DNA from: QHXM01 sp032160705
GTDB lineage: Bacteria; Acidobacteriota; Blastocatellia; Pyrinomonadales; Pyrinomonadaceae
Length of the DNA: 64,000 nt
Reading direction: 5' to 3'
NCBI GenBank assembly: GCA_032160705.1
Contig: JAVHVE010000037.1
Location: forward strand, 95,347-159,346
Below, piece by piece: positions 21,679 to 28,641 of this stretch. Below the pieces are notes generated by a model. That model saw only the letters and a list, made by a program, of their open reading frames with translations. It ran no database searches and had not been told where the DNA came from. How positions within the stretch are numbered: the stretch's first letter is position 1; the number at the start of each line of letters is the position of its first letter. Position numbers and translations under genes: made by a program.

Positions 21679-23736
21679 TTAAGAGCGGCGCTTTTGTTGC
21701 TCCTCCTCGATGCGCTCCCTCAGCCAATTGAACTTCCGCTCCAGGTCTTCAACAGAAGCATCATCGCTGGGAGAGCCGCCACTATCAATCCACTCCTGAT
21801 GAACCAGCCACGGACGTTTGCCAGCCAATCCTCCGTACTTGGAGACGGCCTTCTGAGTCAGCTTCCGAAACTGATCGCGGTAAGCGTAGGTTGGAAGACT
21901 CGGGTCGGGAAGAGACAGTGAGAAGGGCTGCGATTCTGAACTTCTACCACGCGATGACCGGACTGTCCCTCCGCCCTTTGCGGGATTCGCCTGCGCTTGA
22001 TCATGGCGTATGACATGAAGTCCTTGGTCGGCGGCATACCGCTTGAGAACTACCGCGAGTTGCGGTGTAGAGAGCGGGATGTTGAACTCGGCCTTGAGCC
22101 GTTCCGCATACTCCAGGTCAGCAGGGCTAAAGCTTGAGCCGTCGAAGATCACGTCATGCACTAGATGTGTAGACTCGATCGGTAGGAAGATTCCCGTATC
22201 TGTAGAACCTGATCCATTACCGCTCGTCTGATCTGCCCGGGATGGATCGAACACCTGCTTAAGCTGGTGATCACGCTCCTCCTTTATTTGTCGTGCGTAG
22301 GTGACAAGGGGCTTCACTGCGGGGATGAACAGTCCGGCACTCTGCTCCTCCAGCCCGTCAATCATTCTCACGAAGCGCCCGACTGCCTGACGCAGGAATA
22401 ACTCAGTCGTGATGTTCGTCGCGTAGACGCCAACACGAAGTCTTGGAATATCCACCCCCTCTGAGACCATCCTCACGCACACTAAGAACCTCTGCGTTCC
22501 TTGTGCAACCTGCTTGATCTTCTCCGAGGCTCCGGGGTCTTCTGAGATTGCCACGATGGGATCGCTTCCGGTCACACGCCGTAGCAATTTGCCGATCCTT
22601 TTGGCATGGTTCTGGTCTATGGCGATCACCAGTGCCCCGGCATCTGGATGGCCTGAGCGGCGGATCTCGGATAATTTTTCGTCCGCGGCCTTGAGTACGG
22701 CAGGGAGCCACTGGCCGCTAGTGTCGAGGATTGTCAGAAGACGTTCCGATTCGTGGTGGCGCTTCATCTCTTCAAGAAGCCACGCGTCCACAATAGATCC
22801 GTCACGGCTGAACCAGCGGGCACGGCCGTTGATGGTCAGGAAGTAGACCGGACGGCAGATTCCCTCAGCCAGTGCTTCCGGGTAGCTGTAGATGAAGTCT
22901 GCTTTCGACCTGCCTTCTTCATACGTGACGAAAGGGATCTGGCAGTTGTCATGGCGGAAAGGTGTGCCGGAAAGCGACAGTCGCGCCTCGGCGGGCTCGA
23001 ACGCCTCTCTGGTTCTATTGCCCCAGGCGAGATCATCCCCGACGTGATGAATCTCGTCAAAGATCACGAGAGTTCGGCGGTCCAAGCACTGCTTGGCGTA
23101 CAGTGCGGGAATCGTTGATACCTGCTGATAGGTAATGACTATGCCGTGGAAGTCTTCCCATTTTTCTACGCCCGAACCGTTCTGGAAGCGAGGTTCAACG
23201 TCAATGCCGACTTGATGTAAGACATCTGCCCACTGCTTGCAAAGGTGCTCGGTGTGGCAGACCACAACGATCCTATCAACCTGTCCTTCAATGAGCATTT
23301 GATGTGTGATGGCGGCGGCGGCAAGTGTTTTACCAGAGCCGGGAGTGGAGACGAGTAAGAAGTCACGACCGTTCCGCTCCAGCCAGCGTTGAAGCGCACG
23401 TTTCTGCCACGTGCGGAGCTGGATGTGCGCAGGCCATACACCTAAAGGCTTAGTAATAAGCTTCTCCTGTCGAATCTGTGTTAACATAAACTCTCCTTCC
23501 ATTTTGTTACCCTTTTGCAGGTTGCACTCGAAACATAAGGCTTGACCATTCTGTAGGCTTGTCTCGCCACCGAGGCTCCATGGGTACCGGTGATCTGCGT
23601 GCCATCCAGCAGTGAGTACACGACCGCAACTGGCGCAACGCCCGTGCCCATATAGGAACAAGGTGGCACGTTCTGATCCCGAATAATTACGCTTCACAGA
23701 AAGAATATAAGATTTTGGTTCACAACTGTCAACCAT
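21679..23736 (-). CDS. HNH nuclease-SF2 helicase fusion
   Basis: The 685-residue protein joins an N-terminal HNH domain to a superfamily 2 helicase. The HNH part has C34/C37, HADH at 46-49, N63 and C68/C71, a zinc-bound HNH fold. The helicase has Walker A STPGSGKT (130-137), the DEIH box in VIFDEIHHVGDD, motif III LSLSGTPF and motif VI QAVGRFVRM. A final 150 residues lack recognisable domains. The family resembles ResIII/DEAD-type restriction helicases. Fusion to a nuclease suggests a single-protein DNA-targeting defence factor, which is inference. It is divergent from a small HTH gene with 42 bases between. Confidence 0.85.
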   Translation of the reverse strand: MVDSCEPKSYILSVKRNYSGSERATLFLYGHGRCASCGRVLTAGWHADHRYPWSLGGETSLQNGQALCFECNLQKGNKMEGEFMLTQIRQEKLITKPLGVWPAHIQLRTWQKRALQRWLERNGRDFLLVSTPGSGKTLAAAAITHQMLIEGQVDRIVVVCHTEHLCKQWADVLHQVGIDVEPRFQNGSGVEKWEDFHGIVITYQQVSTIPALYAKQCLDRRTLVIFDEIHHVGDDLAWGNRTREAFEPAEARLSLSGTPFRHDNCQIPFVTYEEGRSKADFIYSYPEALAEGICRPVYFLTINGRARWFSRDGSIVDAWLLEEMKRHHESERLLTILDTSGQWLPAVLKAADEKLSEIRRSGHPDAGALVIAIDQNHAKRIGKLLRRVTGSDPIVAISEDPGASEKIKQVAQGTQRFLVCVRMVSEGVDIPRLRVGVYATNITTELFLRQAVGRFVRMIDGLEEQSAGLFIPAVKPLVTYARQIKEERDHQLKQVFDPSRADQTSGNGSGSTDTGIFLPIESTHLVHDVIFDGSSFSPADLEYAERLKAEFNIPLSTPQLAVVLKRYAADQGLHVIRHDQAQANPAKGGGTVRSSRGRSSESQPFSLSLPDPSLPTYAYRDQFRKLTQKAVSKYGGLAGKRPWLVHQEWIDSGGSPSDDASVEDLERKFNWLRERIEEEQQKRRS

Positions 23737-23778
23737 AATCTTAGTGAATTCTGACGAGAGGTTTCTTAATATGCTAAT

Positions 23779-23997
23779 GTGAATCTAATCACTGTATCTG
23801 AGGCGGCAAAAGAACTCGGTATCTCACGTGAGGCAGTTTATAAAGCCATTCGTGAAGGCCGCCTTACATCTGTAAATATTCTCGGTAAGATTGGAATAGA
23901 GGGGAAAGCTCTAAAGGAATATCATCCCATAGAGATTAGGGTACAAGCCGGAAAGAAACGCGCGCTGCAGAAGAAGAAAAGTAGAGCCGGAAAATAA
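23779..23997 (+). CDS. Small excisionase-type HTH protein
   Basis: The 72-residue protein starts at GTG 23779, because upstream ATGs hit stops. It has the HTH motif VSEAAKELGISREAVYKAIR followed by EGRLTSVNILGKIGIEG and a Lys/Arg-rich tail. It aligns through its whole length with residues 1-70 of the gene at 58477 (SREAVYxAIREGRLTSV, AGKxRA), which has an extra C-terminal domain. These are MerR/Xis-like DNA-binding modules. It may control the divergent HNH-helicase gene. Confidence 0.7.
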   Translation: MNLITVSEAAKELGISREAVYKAIREGRLTSVNILGKIGIEGKALKEYHPIEIRVQAGKKRALQKKKSRAGK

Positions 23998-24163
23998 TCA
24001 GCCAACCCGCTGACTAGTTAAAGTCGCTTTAGAATACTGGCATAGGGAGCAAAGATGTGAGATGAGACACTTATTCCAGATCACTTTAACGAAGCTCTTT
24101 GAGGTTGAACACCGCCGTGCCGGTTTATCTCTCATACGGTTGGAATATCAGACATGCAAATAT

Positions 24164-24646
24164 TCAGTAGTATTTTTCAAGCAACTTCACGGCACCGCTG
24201 ATGCTGAGCCACCTGTAGAAATAGTAGAGAGCTACGCTGCAGAAGGACAGGCCCAGCACTAACGCTATTAGCTTCTCGCCGAAGCTCAGTGGCTGATTAA
24301 TCATGGAAGGTGGCTCAAGCAATCCTATTACCAGGGTCATGACTCCGAATAGCAGGGCGAAAAACCCTATTCCTAGGCTGGCCCATTTCCCGGCGTCGCC
24401 TTTTACTCCTGCCGTCTCGTTCCGGTAAGCCAGAGCCTTCATCACTCGCCCCTTCTGCCTCCCGGCCACTGTCAGATGGTCTCCATCACGGATGACGGCC
24501 GGGCCGCCAGCAGAGAACATCACGGTCGTCCCGTCGTAGAGAGAGAAGATGGCGTGGTGCCTAGTCAAGACGTTAGTGTCGCTGTACCCGCCGCTGACGG
24601 AGAGGGTATGGCGCGTGCTCGACACTCTTCCTCGCCGGATCTCCAT
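24164..24646 (-). CDS. Hypothetical two-helix membrane protein
   Basis: This 160-residue protein has a soluble N-terminal part of about 90 residues rich in beta patterns (TTVMFSAGGPAVIRDGDHLT, a small beta-barrel-like stretch). Two transmembrane helices follow (WASLGIGFFALLFGVMTLVI and LIALVLGLSFCSVALYYFY), then a short tail. I recognise no named family; it resembles small OB-like membrane proteins. Its 5' side faces the long palindrome and the second XRE gene. Confidence 0.6.
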   Translation of the reverse strand: MEIRRGRVSSTRHTLSVSGGYSDTNVLTRHHAIFSLYDGTTVMFSAGGPAVIRDGDHLTVAGRQKGRVMKALAYRNETAGVKGDAGKWASLGIGFFALLFGVMTLVIGLLEPPSMINQPLSFGEKLIALVLGLSFCSVALYYFYRWLSISGAVKLLEKYY

Positions 24647-24955
24647 AGTCTTACCGCTCGTGAGTAATAAGCAAGCAGCGCCTAGTTGTCCTAATGTGAT
24701 TTACCGTTGCCCTAGAGCTATAGCCACACTACAATGCTCCGTCTTAATGCATAGGGCGCCTCTACATCGTGTCGTGTGATGGGCGCTGCCGCTGAGTCCA
24801 CAAGATTCGATCTTTCGGCAGATAGAAGGCGCAGAAGATTTGTAGTGACAAATGTAACGGTTACATTTGTCACTACAAATCTTACTTATTGGCTCGCCCC
24901 CTGTCAACAAATCTGGCTCAAGGCGGATGCTTCCCGTTCAGGAGGTTCAACCTGA
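24647..24955. other. Divergent control region between membrane-protein gene and XRE gene
   Basis: About 310 bases between divergent starts. It holds the 49-base palindrome at 24835-24883 and the start-site repeat at 24937-24956, both annotated. No other feature is seen. Confidence 0.5.
24835..24883. promoter_or_regulatory. Perfect 24+1+24 palindrome
   Basis: A perfect inverted repeat: the left arm 24835-24858 begins AAGATTTGTAGTGAC and ends AAATGTAAC, G24859 is the centre and 24860-24883 is the exact reverse complement. It lies between divergent genes, 72 bases before the XRE start codon. Dyads this long may be tandem operator sites or a cruciform/hairpin element. No T-run flanks it, which argues against a simple terminator. 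Confidence 0.75.
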
Positions 24956-24956
24956 A
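24937..24956 (+). promoter_or_regulatory. Inverted repeat around the ribosome site of second XRE gene
   Basis: TTCAGG (24937-24942) pairs with CCTGAA (24951-24956), and the inner AGGTT/AACCT around C24948 offers an alternative stem. GGAGG is inside and the A of the ATG is the last base of the outer arm. This mirrors the design at the XRE gene at 14023. Confidence 0.55.
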
Positions 24957-25273
24957 TGGGAACGATATCGCGTGAGAGCCCGAGGTACCTGGCTCGAAAA
25001 CTGCTCAAAATTCGAAAGACGATTGACGGTGGGCTTTCCCAAGAGGAGATGGTCAAGCGTCTCGGCCTCGGCAGCAGAATCAACCGGACGTACATCTCTA
25101 AATACGAGAACGGGGTGCTTGAGCCTTCGCTCAAGGTGCTGCTCCGCTACGCGGAATTGGCGGGAGTTTATCTGGATGTGTTGGCGGACGACAAGTTGAA
25201 GCTGCCGGACAAGTTGCCGTGCGTTCCAAAGAGTGAGGGTGCTGGAAGGAAGCAAGCGACCGATAAAAGGTGA
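24956..25273 (+). CDS. XRE-family helix-turn-helix regulator (paralogue of 14023)
   Basis: This 105-residue protein has a Cro/C1-type HTH: LARKLLKIRKTIDGGLSQEE, MVKRLGLGSRINRTYISKYE, NGVLEPSLKVLLRYAELAGV, ending with LADDKLKLPDKLP, the same tail as the XRE protein at 14023. The ATG at 24956 is ten bases after GGAGG. The two genes are paralogues found on either side of the island boundary. The nearest downstream gene is 500 bases away, so its target is probably its own region or the divergent membrane protein gene. Confidence 0.85.
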   Translation: MGTISRESPRYLARKLLKIRKTIDGGLSQEEMVKRLGLGSRINRTYISKYENGVLEPSLKVLLRYAELAGVYLDVLADDKLKLPDKLPCVPKSEGAGRKQATDKR

Positions 25274-25773
25274 CGCATTAGTAAAGGGTGGGAGCGTCTG
25301 ACAGCCTTGTGATTTAGTGGGGTGAGCATTGATCGGCATCTGTTCAAATTTTGGCAAGCGTTATTATATATGCCCAAATTCGAACATGATTCCTTACCCA
25401 TCTAGGATTTAGACACAAACCTGCCGTCTTGATACTCGGCAAGGCCGTGGTAAAACTTGCCGGATTATTACGACCCACAAATGTCGCCGAAATGTGCCCG
25501 TATTTACTGAAAATAGACTATCATTTCTTTTGCGTTCTCTTAGGACGCACATCTTGCGGCTCTCGACTACTTTCAACTCTTTCCACCAACAAAATGATTG
25601 CGTTGGCAGCTCCAATTGGCCTGCGCCGGGAACCTTGCAAACTCTTGATTGGTGGGCGTTTAGCATGTTTCCGATAGTGCATCTTTTCGGAATTTATTCA
25701 TTGACTAAAAATAGTCTTTAGCCCATCATTCAGGGCGTTCTGAGCCTCGAAAATAGCTCCGAGGAGAAGTCCA
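25274..25773. other. Intergenic region after XRE gene, with inverted repeat
   Basis: An imperfect inverted repeat pairs TGTTCAAATTTTGGCA (25341-25356) with TGCCCAAATTCGAACA (25371-25386), 14 of 16 positions. It may end the XRE transcript or be a recombination or binding site. The remaining 390 bases hold short ORFs with no recognisable product. Confidence 0.45.
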
Positions 25774-26745
25774 GTGACGGACATGAAAGACGAAGTCGTC
25801 AGCCTGGGCAGCCAGCACAGCAGCCTGATATCACACCTCTCCTCTTTGCTCCTTTCGGCGGGCAACATAAAAGACCCGATAGGCTTGACACGGAAATTAA
25901 GCGGCACGACGCCCGACCCTCTATTGCAACACTTATGGGCCTGCATTCCCCCGACAGACCAGACCGCGCTGCAAGAAACGTCACTCGGTAAGAAACAGAG
26001 GAAGGTAATTCTGACGGCCGCCTTGAACGCCTTATTGCATGGCGACTTGCTCTATGATCCTGCGCGTTTTGCCGGCATCGACCTGACTCCGGAGACGCAG
26101 GCGTTGTTGGGGAAGCGACCCACGGGGCCGAGCCTCGTGTTCCTGAACCGGAGGCTGCTGGCGGAGGCTTTCCCGGCAGAGATACGGGCGGTTCCACATC
26201 CCGGCTACTTCTGGCTCGCATACGAGTGGTGCAATCTTTTACCGGCTTGCGAAGACTGTAACCGCTGTAGCAGGCGAAAAACCGGAGGCGAGCTGATAGG
26301 TAAAGGAACGCGATTTCCCGTAAGGGGTCAACACGTGGCCGCGCCGGGCGAGGAGTCTCACGAAGAACCCCTGCTCATAAACCCCGCCTCGCCGGACGAG
26401 TACCCCTCGTTACACATCGAGATTGACGAACTCGGGGTCGTCATCCCCAAGTCGGAGCGGGGGGCCGTCTGCGAGCGCGTGTTCGAGTTCAATCTAAGAG
26501 AGGCGCTGGTGAGAAAAAGGAAAGAAGCCTTTGAGGACAGCGCCGACTCCGTCCTAAACCTCATTTTCGCGTGGGTGATCAAAGACTGGAAGAAGAGGGA
26601 CAGGTGCCTCAAAAAACTTGAGGCTTACAAGGCGGGCCGCGCGCCCTACTCCGCGGCGGGCCGGACAGGGATGTCGCGGAAGCTCGGCAAAGAAATCCCC
26701 ATCCATAGCGCCTTGGTAGATATTCTTGAGCAGCTTTGCGCCTGA
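25774..26745 (+). CDS. HNH endonuclease-like protein
   Basis: This 323-residue protein contains an HNH/treble-clef core: His142 in PHPGYFW, then LAYEWCNLLPACEDCN (Asn154, Cys159, Cys162, Asn163), RFPVRG, and EEPLLINPASPDEYP. This layout is typical of HNH nucleases encoded beside ATPases in phage-defence loci. The N-terminal 130 residues are helical and unrecognised. I take the GTG at 25774 as start because GAGGAGAAG is upstream; an ATG at 25783 is possible. No intact ATPase partner is adjacent: the next ORF downstream is cut by an IS element. Confidence 0.75.
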   Translation: MTDMKDEVVSLGSQHSSLISHLSSLLLSAGNIKDPIGLTRKLSGTTPDPLLQHLWACIPPTDQTALQETSLGKKQRKVILTAALNALLHGDLLYDPARFAGIDLTPETQALLGKRPTGPSLVFLNRRLLAEAFPAEIRAVPHPGYFWLAYEWCNLLPACEDCNRCSRRKTGGELIGKGTRFPVRGQHVAAPGEESHEEPLLINPASPDEYPSLHIEIDELGVVIPKSERGAVCERVFEFNLREALVRKRKEAFEDSADSVLNLIFAWVIKDWKKRDRCLKKLEAYKAGRAPYSAAGRTGMSRKLGKEIPIHSALVDILEQLCA

Positions 26746-26781
26746 ACACGGAGGCGCGCGTCGGTCACCGCCGGGTATTCC

Positions 26782-26950
26782 TTGGACTTCGTGTTCGAAA
26801 TAATGGCCGCCGAGCTGGGATCATTAGACGCGATGGCCGCCTACTACGACTCCCTAAAAATGACACTCCGTCCAGAGCCTGTTCGGGATAGCTGCCTAGC
26901 AGAGTTCATCAAAGACCTTTCCACACTTCAATATATTTCTTGCAACATCT
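26782..26950 (+). pseudogene. Gene fragment truncated by IS110-type element
   Basis: An ORF opening MAAELGSLDAMAAYYDSLKM (ATG about 26803, upstream TTG 26782) begins 36 bases after the HNH gene and continues as readable protein to about 26930, where IS sequence starts; the final codons are IS-derived. It was probably the second gene of the HNH operon. The remainder could not be recognised on the far side of the IS. Confidence 0.5.
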
Positions 26951-26961
26951 ATGAAGCAGGC

Positions 26962-27219
26962 TGTTGTGTCAAGCGCTATCTCAAACACACTTCACCTCTC
27001 TCGGCACGAGTCCGCTTCATGGCTGCGACATAAGGTGACTTGCTGCGCATGAGATCGCACCTTTATTGTTGCTGTCGAATGTTCCTCGTTCGAGCAAAAG
27101 CACCGAGCCGCGGTCAATCATCTATGCGGGCATTTACTAGCCCATGAGGTTTGCTTCGCATTCTTCCTCTCGACAAGAAGAGGCCGGCTGCCCAATCACA
27201 GACCTCAGGCATCAAGAGC
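26962..27219 (-). ncRNA. Candidate bridge/seek RNA region of the IS element
   Basis: The non-coding segment downstream of the transposase is well conserved with the same segment of the second copy (52867-53103): GAGGT(C/T)TGTGATTGGGC, CTCATGGG, ATGCCCGCATAGATGA and GGTGCGATCTCATGCGCAGC are shared. A stem in GGCCTCTTCTTG..., versus GGCCTCTCCCTTACGGGAGAG in the other copy, varies in sequence but stays palindromic. IS110/IS1111 elements are known to encode target-specifying RNAs in such regions; assignment here is inference. Confidence 0.45.
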
Positions 27220-28260
27220 CTATGTTGCAAGTCGGGCAAGCCGTGCTTCGACACCCCTACGCAGGAACTCCACGTAATCTATGCGGTCACGCAAAAGAAT
27301 GTAGCCACGGATCAAGAGCTTTCGCGCCACCGCTACTTTGGCCTTCTGTGCGCCCCGCCTGTGTAAGAGTCGCAGATAGAACCTCTTCAACTCCTCGTCC
27401 CTTCTAACCGTAATCTGCGCCGCTTCCACCAACAAATAACGTAACAGCCGTGATCCGCTCTTACTGATGGAGCCGAACCTCTGCTTATCTCCAGAAGAGT
27501 ATTCCATCGGCTCTAGCCCCACATAGGCTGCCACCTTCCGTCCCCCGCCGAAGCGAGCTACCGGTTCTAGGCTATGCACTAAAGCCAGCGAAGTTAAGAG
27601 TCCGATGCCCGGATGCGTCTGCAATCGCAGCACGCGCTCGTCAGTTCGCGCCTGGCGTTCAAGCCATTGATCGACATCTTTGATTCGGGAGTTCAGGCCC
27701 TCAACTAGCGAAAGCCACGCCTCGCGCTGGTGAGCCATCGCCGCGCTCATCGGCAATTGCATGAACCGCTCACGCCCTTTCCGGCTGAGCAGCTTCGAGC
27801 GCCCAGCCGAACCAGCGCTGAAAGCGAGCGCCTGCAAACTGTTCTTGGCACGGGTCCGTATCTGCACTAGCTTGTGGCGATAGCGCAAGTATCGCAGCAC
27901 CTCGCAACTCTCCAATGAAGGCCGGTGAATACGAGGAAACTCCCCTTTGAGCAGTAGATCAAGAAGGAGACTGGCGTCGCACCGGTCATTCTTCTGTCTT
28001 CGTTTGGCTAACCTTCTGATCTCGGCAGCATCTCCGATGAGCACCTGATGGCCGAGTCCTTCAACCAGTTCGACGAACCAGGTGCTGTATCCGCTAGCCT
28101 CCAGCCCGACGACAACTTCATCCGTGAACTGGGAATAGAAACTACCAACGTCATCGCTTTGGTGATCTAACTCTCTGAGATGAATCACCCCATCAGCCGT
28201 ATCGCAATAACAAATCGTTTGTTGACGTGCATGGAAGTCAACGCCACAATAGATCGCCAT
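27220..28260 (-). CDS. IS110-family DEDD transposase
   Basis: The 346-residue protein starts at ATG 28260 (AAAGGAGG upstream; a GTG two codons earlier is possible). The N-terminal RuvC-like domain has AIYCGVDFHARQ with the first Asp, VVVGLEASG with the Glu and KNDRCDASLL with the later Asp residues. The C-terminal Transposase_20 domain has THPGIGLLTSLALVHSL, YVGLEPMEYSSG and the conserved Ser region ISKSGSRLLRYLL. This is full length and looks functional. Such enzymes recombine via an RNA-guided, Holliday-junction-like mechanism. Confidence 0.93.
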   Translation of the reverse strand: MAIYCGVDFHARQQTICYCDTADGVIHLRELDHQSDDVGSFYSQFTDEVVVGLEASGYSTWFVELVEGLGHQVLIGDAAEIRRLAKRRQKNDRCDASLLLDLLLKGEFPRIHRPSLESCEVLRYLRYRHKLVQIRTRAKNSLQALAFSAGSAGRSKLLSRKGRERFMQLPMSAAMAHQREAWLSLVEGLNSRIKDVDQWLERQARTDERVLRLQTHPGIGLLTSLALVHSLEPVARFGGGRKVAAYVGLEPMEYSSGDKQRFGSISKSGSRLLRYLLVEAAQITVRRDEELKRFYLRLLHRRGAQKAKVAVARKLLIRGYILLRDRIDYVEFLRRGVEARLARLAT

Positions 28261-28350
28261 AGGCACCTCCTTTGCGGTCTCATGCGCAAAATGAGTCTAT
28301 CGCAACTCGCAAGCGAGTTGGAGGTGCCTGCTTCATAACATCACAACCGA

Positions 28351-28641
28351 CAGATTCATGAACAAGCGATTGCAATAACATCTACACCAATCAAATTCGA
28401 GCATCAGTCTCAACACAAAGCGACGCACGAACTAAGCACCGGTCACCATGAACAGCATGTGCATTGCCATATTCTCACACGCTGATACTCCTCTCACTAC
28501 TTGATTTTGGTAGTAATTACTAAGCTGACCGTTTGTGCAGCCATAAATAACTTCTTCTCTAAGTACGATTATTGGTGTTAATATTATCAACTCATTCTGC
28601 GGTTGACACTACTGCTGCCCCACTCTCCATAGGTGGCCTCA
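28351..28641. other. Upstream region of the kinase-TIR-AAA gene
   Basis: About 290 AT-rich bases with no gene. A perfect 12-base palindrome TAGTAATTACTA lies at 28511-28522, about 120 bases before the kinase-TIR-AAA start, a possible operator. The promoter of the two-gene operon should be here. Confidence 0.4.

Larger units (their letters stand above)
26930..28350 (-). mobile_element. IS110-family element (IS1111-like), apparently intact
   Basis: The ends are inferred by comparison with the second copy at 52.3 kb. Subterminal inverted repeats ATGAAGCAGGC lie at 26951-26961 and GCCTGCTTCAT at 28326-28336. Similarity between the copies continues 10-20 bases further out, so outer limits are approximate. 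It encodes one DEDD transposase and has about 260 bases of non-coding DNA downstream of the gene, the arrangement of the IS1111 subgroup. IS110 elements insert without the usual target duplications. Confidence 0.8.

Noticed and set aside
24835..24883. The 49-base palindrome as an intrinsic terminator
   Set aside because: It lies between divergent promoters and lacks a T-run on either side; an operator or cruciform role fits better.
25409..25721. Overlapping small ORFs of 75-85 codons after the second XRE gene
   Set aside because: They overlap each other on both strands and show no motif or ribosome site.
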